A model generated the notes under the pieces. The model ran no database searches. It was not told the DNA's origin and saw only the letters and a list, made by a program, of their open reading frames with translations. A program made the position numbers and the translations under genes. From CBDUQI01 sp965369325 (GTDB lineage: Bacteria > Pseudomonadota > Gammaproteobacteria > Steroidobacterales > JBCBZW01), in assembly GCA_965369325.1 (NCBI GenBank), contig CBDUQI010000162.1, positions 1 to 13,148 of the forward strand: a stretch of DNA of 13,148 nucleotides, given 5' to 3'. Shown one piece after another: positions 6,763 to 13,148 of this stretch. Position 1 is the first letter of the stretch. Each line of letters opens with the position of its first letter.

Positions 6763-9363
6763 GTGAGCACCCGAACCGAGCAACAGACGCCGTCGATCTT
6801 TGTCAGCTACCGCGTGGCAGACACGCTACCGATAGCCGATCGACTTGCCGCCGAGCTGCAGCGTACATTCGGGGCCGAGGCTGTTTTCTTCGACCGCAGG
6901 ACGATCGAGCCCGGAGACACCTGGGACCGCGATATCGAGAATGCCGTTAAGGGCGCGGCGGTTGTGCTCGTGCTCATCGGCAAAAAGTGGCTTACGGAAC
7001 AGGACCAGTACGGTCGCCGGCGGTTGGACGTTCCCGGCGACTGGGTGCGGCGCGAGGTCGAAACCGCTCTCTTGGCCGCACAATATGTCATCCCAGTGTT
7101 AGTTGACGGCGCCGCACCACCCCCTAAGGAAGCGTTTGCTGATTTGTCGAGCATCGCGGCGCTGTCGAACCGACAGGCGGCAAGGCTACGGACAACGGAA
7201 TGGGATACGGACTTAGGGGCGTTGATCGAGCGCCTGGCAGTGACGGGACTGCACGCCAGCGCGAGGACGGAAGCTGAGCGGCCGACCATACCCGGGCGCA
7301 TCACCTCCCGCGGACATACACCTTTTGTGGGTCGCGCCGCTGAGCTTGACGAGCTCGCCGAGCGGCTCCCCCCGATTGGGACGGCGGGCGTTGTCGTGGT
7401 TCGCGGCAAGCCCGGTGTAGGCAAGAGCGAGGTTGCACGAGAGTACGCGAGACGGCATCAGGCCAACTATGCGAACGGTGCGTTTTTCATCGCGATGGAA
7501 AACGGCGAGATTCCAGTGGATCTGGCGACCTATGGTAGCCGCAATCTGCGCCTGGACCCCAGGGGACTGGCGATCGAGGAGCAGTGCGCCTTCGTGCTCA
7601 GGAGCCTCGCCGGCCCGACGTTGCTCATCTACGATAATGTCACCGAACCGAATGCCGTGTTGCCCTGGCTGCCGGCCGATGACGAGTGCACGCACGTATT
7701 GGTCACCACGACGTGGGAGGACTGGGATCGGTGGGCTCAGGTCGAGGTGATGGCCCTGGATGACACGCACGCCCTAGAGGTCGTCGAGGCCTTGGGCGGC
7801 CCCAGGGTTGCCGAGCTTTACGGGGAGGCGCTTGTCTCCAAAGCGGCGGGCCTTCCGATTCAGCTTTGCCCGGCAACGCGAAGCATCGCTAAAGCGCTGC
7901 GACGTCATGGCGACGCGCGGGTCACCATCGCCGACGATGCTCAGGCCAGTTTCGCGGGTGTTTGGGATCGCCTCGAGTTGGAAGGCCGCCTGGTACTGGC
8001 GGCGGCCGCGCTGTTCAACCCAGAGCGCGTTCGCGCTGATTTGTTGCGTTCGCATCTGGCACAGGCCGCAGGCTGGAGTGCGGCTACCGTCGACGCCGCC
8101 CTTAACGCGTGTATGGACCTATCGCTGCTGGACCCCGGCGAGGAGGAGATGCGCATGCACCGCCTGCTGCAGGAGTATGTGCGCTCGGTCGGAGTGGTGG
8201 ATACGCCAGCGCTGGTGCAATTTCGGGACACCCACGCGGGGGCCTTTGTTGCGGCGGCGCGGTCAGTGGCCGGTGACCCAGCCGACAGCGTCCTAGTTGC
8301 CGACATGCTGTGTTATCCACTCGCCCCTGAGCACTGGTCGCTCGCGAACGAACCACTGCCCCTGTCGCATTTAGACTGTCATTTGATCGGCTACGGATTG
8401 AGCAAAATCGGCCTGTTTAGCGAAGCCAAACCCTGGTGCGAACAGGCAGTCGCAGAGGCGCAGAAGGGCGATACCCATGGGCGCGTCGACCACGCGAGCC
8501 TGGGTAGCAACCTGCACCAGGTCGGATATTGCCTGTCCCGGACAGGGGACTACGAAGGCGCTAAATCCTGGTTAGAGCGAGCCGTCGCAGAGAAGGAGAA
8601 GGGCGACGTCCACGGGCGAGTCAACCACCAGAGCCTGGGCATCAGCCTGCACGAGGTCGGAGTTTGCCTATCCAAGACAGGGGACTACGAAGGTGCCAGA
8701 CTCTGGTACGAGCGGGCGGTCGCTGGGGCGGAAAAGGGCGACGTCCACGGGCGCGTCGACCACCAGAGCCTGGGCATCAGCCTGCACCAGGTCGGATATT
8801 GCCTGTCCCAGACGGAGGACTGCGAAGGCGCCAGACCCTGGTACGAGCGGGCGATCACAGAGAAGGAGAAGGGTGACATCCACGGTCGCGTCGACCACGA
8901 GAGCCTGGGGGCCAGCCTACACCAGGTTGGAGTTTGCCTGTCCCAGGCAGGGGACTACGAAGGCGCTAGACCTTGGTTCGAGCGGGCGGTGCCTGAGGCA
9001 GAGAAGGGTGATGTGCACGAGCGCGTGGACTACCAGAGCCTGGGCAGTAGCCTACACCTAGTCGGATATTGCTTTTCCCAGACGCGGGACTACGAAAGCG
9101 CCAGACCCTTGTACGAGCGGGCGATCGCAGAGAAGCAGAAGGGCGACGTCCACGGGCGCGTCGACCACCAGAGCTTGGGTAGCAGCCTGCACCAGGTCGG
9201 ATATTGCCTGTCCCAGACCGGGGACCGCAAAGACGCCAGACTCTGGTACGAGCGGGCGGTTGCAGAGAAGCAGAAGGGCGACATCCACGGGCTTGTCGAC
9301 CACCAAACCTTGAAAGCCAGCAAGCAAGCCCTGGATAAGTTGACCCCGGACAGATCGGGATGA
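6763..9363 (+). CDS. TIR - NB-ARC (STAND NTPase) - TPR protein, bacterial NLR-like
   Basis: 866 residues in three parts. Residues 10-160 are a TIR domain: SIFVSYR, VFFDRRTIEPGDTWDRDIE, VLVLIGKKWL, and DWVRREVETAL, where E98 is the likely NADase glutamate, then VIPVLVDGA. Residues 185-475 are an NB-ARC ATPase: FVGR (188-191), Walker A GKPGVGKS (215-222), Walker B LLIYDNV (287-293), HVLVTTTW (311-318), GLP (363-365) and MHR (465-467) where plant NLRs have MHD. Residues 543-857 are seven consecutive 45-residue TPR-like repeats with the core LGxSLHQVGxCLSQTGDYEGARPWYERAV. In this class the repeats sense a trigger, the ATPase oligomerises and the TIR domain is thought to degrade NAD+ or make a nucleotide signal. 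Anti-phage defence is the likely role by analogy, but signalling cannot be excluded. The consensus ribosome site and 17-bp gap tie it to the SARA-like gene. Confidence 0.92.
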   Translation: MSTRTEQQTPSIFVSYRVADTLPIADRLAAELQRTFGAEAVFFDRRTIEPGDTWDRDIENAVKGAAVVLVLIGKKWLTEQDQYGRRRLDVPGDWVRREVETALLAAQYVIPVLVDGAAPPPKEAFADLSSIAALSNRQAARLRTTEWDTDLGALIERLAVTGLHASARTEAERPTIPGRITSRGHTPFVGRAAELDELAERLPPIGTAGVVVVRGKPGVGKSEVAREYARRHQANYANGAFFIAMENGEIPVDLATYGSRNLRLDPRGLAIEEQCAFVLRSLAGPTLLIYDNVTEPNAVLPWLPADDECTHVLVTTTWEDWDRWAQVEVMALDDTHALEVVEALGGPRVAELYGEALVSKAAGLPIQLCPATRSIAKALRRHGDARVTIADDAQASFAGVWDRLELEGRLVLAAAALFNPERVRADLLRSHLAQAAGWSAATVDAALNACMDLSLLDPGEEEMRMHRLLQEYVRSVGVVDTPALVQFRDTHAGAFVAAARSVAGDPADSVLVADMLCYPLAPEHWSLANEPLPLSHLDCHLIGYGLSKIGLFSEAKPWCEQAVAEAQKGDTHGRVDHASLGSNLHQVGYCLSRTGDYEGAKSWLERAVAEKEKGDVHGRVNHQSLGISLHEVGVCLSKTGDYEGARLWYERAVAGAEKGDVHGRVDHQSLGISLHQVGYCLSQTEDCEGARPWYERAITEKEKGDIHGRVDHESLGASLHQVGVCLSQAGDYEGARPWFERAVPEAEKGDVHERVDYQSLGSSLHLVGYCFSQTRDYESARPLYERAIAEKQKGDVHGRVDHQSLGSSLHQVGYCLSQTGDRKDARLWYERAVAEKQKGDIHGLVDHQTLKASKQALDKLTPDRSG
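8389..9333 (+). repeat. Seven tandem 135-bp repeats encoding the TPR array
   Basis: Seven units of exactly 135 bp (45 codons) fill 8389-9333 with no indels. Each unit starts at the Gly codon of GYC or GVC and ends at the Val of LHQV. Long stretches are near-identical between units, for example around GGGCGACGTCCACGGGCG. Units 2/3 and 4/5 form a Y-KEKGD then V-AEKGD pattern, and units 6 and 7 share KQKGD. This suggests growth by duplication of a two-unit block. Copy number may vary between strains. Confidence 0.93.
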
Positions 9364-9426
9364 TCATATCGCGCCCTGACGGCCGCGTTCGTAGAGTTCT
9401 TAGCGGACAACGCCAAGTACCAATGC

Positions 9427-9438
9427 CATGACGTCATG
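9427..9438. repeat. 12-bp palindrome CATGACGTCATG between convergent genes
   Basis: A perfect 12-bp dyad without a loop lies in the 139-bp gap between the TIR-NLR and LysR genes, both of which end here. No GC-rich hairpin with a T-run is visible in the gap, so I see no clear terminator. It may be a protein-binding site or chance. Confidence 0.3.
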
Positions 9439-9502
9439 TTGTTGTGCATCTGACACGCAATTGCGAAAGACCGCTCTAATGTTCAACGCACCGCTGTTAC
9501 CA

Positions 9503-10411
9503 CTACTTGGCGGCTTCTGCTTGCAGCCAATCACTAAAGCGCGCGACGTGCGGATTCTCCGGGTGTTTCTCCGAGGTGATAATGTAGTAGGCCCACGGAT
9601 GGGTAACTTCGCTCGCGAACGGTTGAATCAGTCGCCCTGCCGCGATGTCCTGCTCAGCCAGCTCAATGTAACCCATGGCAACGCCAAGGCGATCGACCGC
9701 CCCCTGCAACACCAGTCCGGGATCATGCAACGATAATCCAGCGCTGCAATCCACGTCATCGACGCCCACGGCCTGAAACCACTCGCGCCACTCCCATCCA
9801 ATATCCTTGCCCTCACCCACGTCTGCATGAAGCAGAGTGAACGCTTTCAGGGCCTGCGGAGCATCCAGGCCTTGCTCTCCCTCTACAAGCGCCGGGCTGC
9901 ACAGCGGTGTCATGTGGATGGGCATCAGCAACTGGGACCTGAACCCGGACCAGTGGCCTGCGCCGGCGCGTATGCCCACGTCGATCGCCTCGCGACCAAA
10001 ATCGGCCAGCGCTAGTGATGTTCTAAGTTGCACATCAATGGCACTGTTCTGCGCGCGGAAACGTCGAAGGTGCGGTACTAACCAACGCGTGGCGAACGAG
10101 GGTGTCGCCGTGACTCTGATCAAAGCCCGGTGGGCGGTGGGCCGGAGGTCATCCAGCGCGTTGGCGATTGCCTCGAAAGATGATGACAGGACTGGCAGCA
10201 GCGCCTTGCCGGCTTCGGTGAGGGCGATCGAGCGATCTCGTCGAACAAACAACGCCACGCCAATGGTCTGCTCAAGACCTTTGACATGGTGGCTGACCGT
10301 GGAGTGGCTCACTCGAAGCTCTTGCGCTGCGCGACTGATGCTGGACAGACGGCCCGCCGCTTCGAAAGCCCGCAACGCGTTCAGATGCACTCCAATACGC
10401 CGCATTCCCAT
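9503..10411 (-). CDS. LysR-type transcriptional regulator (GcvA-like)
   Basis: About 302 residues from ATG 10411; ATG 10405 or TTG 10417 are alternatives, and none has a strong ribosome site. The N terminus is a winged helix-turn-helix: LNALRAFEAAGRLSSISRAAQELRVSHSTVSHHVKGLE, then LFVRRDRSIALTEAGKALLP. The SISRAAQEL...SHSTVSHHVKGLE helices and TEAG wing are typical of LysR proteins close to GcvA/AmpR. The rest is the effector-binding domain, starting at RVTATPSFATRWLVPHL and including a GVAMGYIELAEQDIAAGRL block. It is divergent from the Rieske-RidA-hydrolase operon with a gap of about 130 bp, the usual layout for a LysR activator that senses a substrate or intermediate of the pathway it controls. 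Autorepression is likely but not shown. Confidence 0.92.
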   Translation of the reverse strand: MGMRRIGVHLNALRAFEAAGRLSSISRAAQELRVSHSTVSHHVKGLEQTIGVALFVRRDRSIALTEAGKALLPVLSSSFEAIANALDDLRPTAHRALIRVTATPSFATRWLVPHLRRFRAQNSAIDVQLRTSLALADFGREAIDVGIRAGAGHWSGFRSQLLMPIHMTPLCSPALVEGEQGLDAPQALKAFTLLHADVGEGKDIGWEWREWFQAVGVDDVDCSAGLSLHDPGLVLQGAVDRLGVAMGYIELAEQDIAAGRLIQPFASEVTHPWAYYIITSEKHPENPHVARFSDWLQAEAAK

Positions 10412-10426
10412 TCTCAATCTGTCTAG

Positions 10427-10501
10427 TTATTCAACACATACTGTTCGAATTATGCGCTTGTCGTCAAGCCCTGGAGCGGCGCAAGATGGCAGCTTGAATA
10501 A
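10427..10501. repeat. Inverted TTATTCAA / TTGAATAA sites in the divergent regulatory region
   Basis: TTATTCAA (10427-10434) and its exact inverse TTGAATAA (10494-10501) are separated by 59 bp within the LysR-Rieske intergenic region. LysR tetramers commonly contact two separated sites and bend the DNA between them, so these may be paired binding sites. AT-rich 8-mers can also recur by chance. Confidence 0.3.
10438..10467 (-). promoter_or_regulatory. Candidate LysR gene promoter with TTCGAA dyad in the spacer
   Basis: On the minus strand TTGACG (10467-10462, five of six -35 matches) is followed after 18 bp by CAGTAT (10443-10438, three of six). Transcription would start around 10430, about 20 nt before the ATG. 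TTCGAA (10444-10449), a 6-bp palindrome, lies in the spacer and could be part of a LysR operator. Confidence 0.35.
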
Positions 10502-10543
10502 TTACAAACGCGATCCCTCGCTCACCAAAGGCTTACCTGGATT

Positions 10544-11794
10544 ATGCGCGCCCACGATTCGATCTTTTCACCCGAGAAATACGCCGCCACACGGGCGCCC
10601 ATTGAGCAGGCGGCGCCCATGCCACCCGAGGTTTACCTGTCGCAGGAATGGTACGACAGAGAGATCGAAACGATTTTCCGCAGTAGTTGGTTGCTGGCCA
10701 CCCGGCTGGAGGAGATCCCCAACAAGGGTGATTATGTGCGCGTTGACATAATCGGCGTGCCTCTGATTATTCTGCGTGATCGCGACAACACAATTCGGGC
10801 GCTGTCGGCGGCCTGCCGTCATCGTGGTGCGGAGCTTGTTACCGGGCATGGCAATTGCAGTCGGCTCGTGTGCCCGTACCACGCGTGGACGTATTCCTTA
10901 TCTGGCCAGTTGATCGGCGCGCCGGCCATGCGGGAGGCCAATGGATTCGTCAAGTCGCAACACAATTTGCCAAGTTTGCGGGCCGAGACATGGGGCGGGT
11001 TCGTCTTTATCAATTTCGACCCCTCGGCCGAATCATTGCTTGAGTCACTGGGCGATCTCCCGCAGCGGTTCGAAGGCTACGCGCTCGAAGACATGCGGGT
11101 GACCAAAAAATGGGAGAACCGTTTTAACGCCAACTGGAAGGTGTGGGTGGAAAACTCCCGTGAGGGCTATCACGTCCCAACCATCCACCGCGAATCGCTG
11201 GACACCTACTACCCCGGCTACAAATTCTCAGGCTTTACCGCCAGCGGCGATCCAGGGCGTTACATGGTCAATACCAGCGATATTGAAACCGGGCTGTATG
11301 TACCGCGAAACAAGACCCTGCCTTTTATCGACAGCTTGTCCGAACAAGATAAGGGATGCACCCATTTCATGGTTTTCTACCCCTCGTTATTGATGAATAT
11401 GCCGCCGGATAGAATCACCTTTCACCAGTACTTCCCGGAAGGACCACAATGGACGCGCATCGTCACCTGGTGTTGTTTTCCGAAGTCGACCGTCGCATTG
11501 CCGAATTTCGAGAAGGACGTTGAGGAGCGGTACTACCCGCAGATGAAGATGTTCATCGACGAAGATAAAGGGGTCTGCGAGATTGTTCAGCGCGGCATTA
11601 ACAGCCCCATCGCAGAGTTTGGTCGCTTTTCCCCCGCTGAAGAAAAGACCGTTTATGATTTCTCCAACTGGGTGCTTGATCGGGTGCTGGGAAGGCCTTC
11701 TACCAGCAACTGCAATGCCGCCCGACTCACTCAATCACCTGAGGAAAGCGCGATATTGCCGTGCCCGGATCAACGCATACCACTGAGGGACTGA
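10544..11794 (+). CDS. Rieske non-heme iron oxygenase, alpha subunit (Glu-bridge, quaternary-amine oxygenase-like)
   Basis: 416 residues. The Rieske [2Fe-2S] site is C91-x-H93 with C110-PY-H113 (CRHRG and CPYHAW). The catalytic iron site is ENSREGYHVPTIH (203-215), giving ligands H210 and H215; the third ligand is probably D341 in IDEDKGVCEIVQRG. The residue linking the two metal centres is Glu (E207), where naphthalene dioxygenase has Asp. As I recall, Glu there is typical of carnitine monooxygenase CntA and glycine-betaine monooxygenase GbcA. The protein would need a separate reductase, which is not visible in the window unless the flavin reductase at 2003-2938 serves. The ATG at 10544 lacks a clear ribosome site but gives a normal family N terminus. 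Its TGA overlaps the RidA ATG (TGATG), indicating translational coupling. The substrate is unknown; an aromatic acid is the alternative to a quaternary amine. Confidence 0.92.
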   Translation: MRAHDSIFSPEKYAATRAPIEQAAPMPPEVYLSQEWYDREIETIFRSSWLLATRLEEIPNKGDYVRVDIIGVPLIILRDRDNTIRALSAACRHRGAELVTGHGNCSRLVCPYHAWTYSLSGQLIGAPAMREANGFVKSQHNLPSLRAETWGGFVFINFDPSAESLLESLGDLPQRFEGYALEDMRVTKKWENRFNANWKVWVENSREGYHVPTIHRESLDTYYPGYKFSGFTASGDPGRYMVNTSDIETGLYVPRNKTLPFIDSLSEQDKGCTHFMVFYPSLLMNMPPDRITFHQYFPEGPQWTRIVTWCCFPKSTVALPNFEKDVEERYYPQMKMFIDEDKGVCEIVQRGINSPIAEFGRFSPAEEKTVYDFSNWVLDRVLGRPSTSNCNAARLTQSPEESAILPCPDQRIPLRD

Positions 11795-12186
11795 TGGCTA
11801 GAGAAAACATATCCATTGCCAATGTCGCGGAGCCCGCCGATGCGCGTGCCGGCTCGCAGTGCATCCGGCAGGGCGACTTGCTGTTTATCTCCGGACAAAT
11901 AGCGTATGACAATGGCGCATTGGTCGGGCTGGGTGATCCACTGGAACAGTGTCGCCAGTGCTTTCGTCACATCGCCGCTTTTGTTTCTGCGGCAGGCGGG
12001 AGCATGGACGATGTGGTGTCGTTGAATATTTTCCTGAGCGACATTCGCTTTCGCCAGGCCTCTTTTGAGGCACGCGCAGAAGTGTTTGCTGCGCCAGGCC
12101 CGACTGCCACCGTGGTCGGCGGCGTAGACTTCGCGTTTGACGACTTGCTGGTCGAGATCAGCGCTATTGCCATGCTGAAAAAATAA
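11794..12186 (+). CDS. RidA (YjgF/YER057c/UK114) family protein lacking the catalytic arginine
   Basis: 130 residues, the normal family length. The ATG at 11794 overlaps the Rieske stop by one base and has GAGGG 4-5 nt upstream. Recognisable blocks are LLFISGQIAYDNG (29-41), GDPLEQCRQCFRHIAAFVSAAGGSMDDVVSLNIFLSD (47-83) and VEISAIAML (120-128). RidA proteins form trimers with active sites between subunits and hydrolyse reactive enamines and imines such as 2-aminoacrylate. E. coli RidA uses R105 in PTRSCV; here the aligned segment is PTATVV with Ala at 105. E121 matches the conserved Glu. The protein therefore probably belongs to a Rid subgroup without classic deaminase activity and may act on a pathway-specific intermediate. 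The hydrolase gene begins 27 bp downstream, in the same operon. Confidence 0.9.
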   Translation: MARENISIANVAEPADARAGSQCIRQGDLLFISGQIAYDNGALVGLGDPLEQCRQCFRHIAAFVSAAGGSMDDVVSLNIFLSDIRFRQASFEARAEVFAAPGPTATVVGGVDFAFDDLLVEISAIAMLKK

Positions 12187-12213
12187 TACCACTTCGACGG
12201 AGTGCGACGACAA

Positions 12214-13148
12214 ATGTCCGGTAGCGAGAAAACCGCCGAGAAGCGCGGCAAAGTACAAACCGTACTGGGCCTGATTGATGCCGGGGAATTAGGCATCACG
12301 CTAGCTCATGATCATGTGTTAATCGACGGCACATTCATGTATGTCGAACCGCAGGAGATGAGCCAGAAAGACCTAGCTCGGCAGAAAATTACTTTGCAGA
12401 ACCGAGGCTGGGTTGCCTATAACTGGACCTCAAACTGGGACAACGTCGAACTAAAAGACGAAGAAGTTGCGATTGTTGAGCTGCGTCGGTGCATGGCCGC
12501 TGGTGGGCGCAGCATCGTCGATCCCACTAACATTGGACTTGGTCGCGACCCGAACGCGCTTGCGCGCATCTCGCGCCTGAGCGGAATGAACATCATCATG
12601 GGCGCGGGTTACTACATCGGCACCACCCACCCGCAAGACATGGGTGAGCGCAGCGTTGAGGCTATTGCGGAACAAATCATCTCGGACATCAACAACGGCG
12701 TGGACAACACCTCCATCCGGGCTGGACTGATTGGAGAGATCGGATGTACCTACCCCTGGCTGGACAACGAGAAGAAAAGCCTTCGCGCCGCAGCGGCCGC
12801 GCAGCAGGCGACCGGGGCACCTCTCATGGTTCATCCGGGACGCGACCCAAGATCACCGGTTGAAATTGCGGAGGTGGTGGACAAGGCCGGTGGCGATCTC
12901 AGTCGCACCATCATTTGCCACATCGACAGAACCTGCCTCGATCGGGGTTGGCTAAGCGAGCTGGCAAGTACTGGTTGCTACCTGGAGTACGATTTATTCG
13001 GCAATGAAAGCTCCCACTACCCGCCCAATCCCAGCGTGGATATGCCATCGGATGCACAACGCATGGATGTGATCCTCTGGCATTTTGAGCAGGGTCTTGA
13101 GCGGCAAGTGCTGTTGTCGCACGACATTGCGACCAAGCATCGTCTGCA
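12214..13148 (+). CDS. Phosphotriesterase-family metal-dependent hydrolase (3' end outside window)
   Basis: The frame is open from ATG 12214 to the window edge: 311 codons, so perhaps 30-50 residues are missing. CGGAG lies 11 nt upstream. All binuclear metal-site residues of the phosphotriesterase (PTE/PHP) branch of amidohydrolases are visible: HDH (H32, H34), the bridging acid E175 in GLIGEIG, H207 in MVHPGRD, H236 in ICHIDRT and D304 in LSHDI. A Glu bridge, rather than the carbamylated Lys of true phosphotriesterase, is typical of PHP-like members. Known members hydrolyse lactones, esters, phosphotriesters or, for the animal homologue PTER, N-acetyltaurine. Here a hydrolytic step after the oxygenase is likely, opening a lactone or amide. 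The product should be cytoplasmic, as no signal peptide is seen. It is third in the Rieske-RidA operon. Confidence 0.9.
   Translation, partial: MSGSEKTAEKRGKVQTVLGLIDAGELGITLAHDHVLIDGTFMYVEPQEMSQKDLARQKITLQNRGWVAYNWTSNWDNVELKDEEVAIVELRRCMAAGGRSIVDPTNIGLGRDPNALARISRLSGMNIIMGAGYYIGTTHPQDMGERSVEAIAEQIISDINNGVDNTSIRAGLIGEIGCTYPWLDNEKKSLRAAAAAQQATGAPLMVHPGRDPRSPVEIAEVVDKAGGDLSRTIICHIDRTCLDRGWLSELASTGCYLEYDLFGNESSHYPPNPSVDMPSDAQRMDVILWHFEQGLERQVLLSHDIATKHRL

Noticed and set aside
8389..9333. Regular 135-bp repeats as a possible CRISPR-like or satellite array
   Set aside because: The units are contiguous, in frame with the TIR-NLR gene and encode TPR-like helices. There are no unique spacers.
5426..9502. 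Mobile-element boundaries around the TIR cassette
   Set aside because: I looked for transposase or integrase genes, terminal inverted repeats, flanking direct repeats and tRNA ends and found none I could support.
9837..10751. 304-codon open frame on the plus strand opposite the LysR gene
   Set aside because: It is antisense to a clear LysR gene and runs into the Rieske gene in another frame. The translation is Ser/Arg/Pro-rich without motifs, as expected for a shadow of GC-rich coding DNA.

Overview
The window looks like the chromosome of a moderately high-GC proteobacterium, probably a gammaproteobacterium. This rests on compact operons, Shine-Dalgarno sites, a BCCT carrier, a GcvA-like LysR regulator and a CRTAC1-type FG-GAP/UnbV protein; the taxonomy is an inference. 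There are no rRNA or tRNA genes, no recognisable insertion sequence and no CRISPR array.

Left part (1-5425): an exported FG-GAP/UnbV beta-propeller protein ends in a 14-bp perfect hairpin with a GCAA loop. It is followed by a flavin-reductase protein carrying a C-terminal domain like a degenerate Nudix fold, then a divergent BCCT transporter whose start is uncertain. Convergent to these is a 3-hydroxyisobutyrate-dehydrogenase-family oxidoreductase.

Middle part (5426-9502): a two-gene cassette on the plus strand. The first gene (5642-6745) encodes a protein I cannot assign to any bacterial family. Its conserved blocks match, in order and as I remember them, the C-terminal domain of the animal FYVE proteins SARA and endofin (DUF3480), with a looser resemblance to Suppressor-of-fused. 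The second gene (6763-9363) lies 17 bp downstream with a near-ideal ribosome binding site. It encodes a TIR - NB-ARC - TPR protein, a bacterial NLR-like STAND protein, ending in seven 45-residue repeats that form an exact 945-bp tandem array in the DNA. The cassette looks like a conflict or anti-phage module and is the most interesting part of the window.

Right part (9503-13148): a LysR regulator is divergent from an operon of a Rieske oxygenase alpha subunit, a RidA-family protein and a phosphotriesterase-family hydrolase cut by the window end. The Rieske protein has Glu, not Asp, at the position that links the two metal centres, as I recall for oxygenases of quaternary ammonium compounds. 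Together with the BCCT carrier, flavin reductase and HIBADH-like dehydrogenase to the left, this suggests uptake and oxidative breakdown of a small, possibly quaternary-amine, nutrient. The TIR cassette appears to sit inside this catabolic locus.
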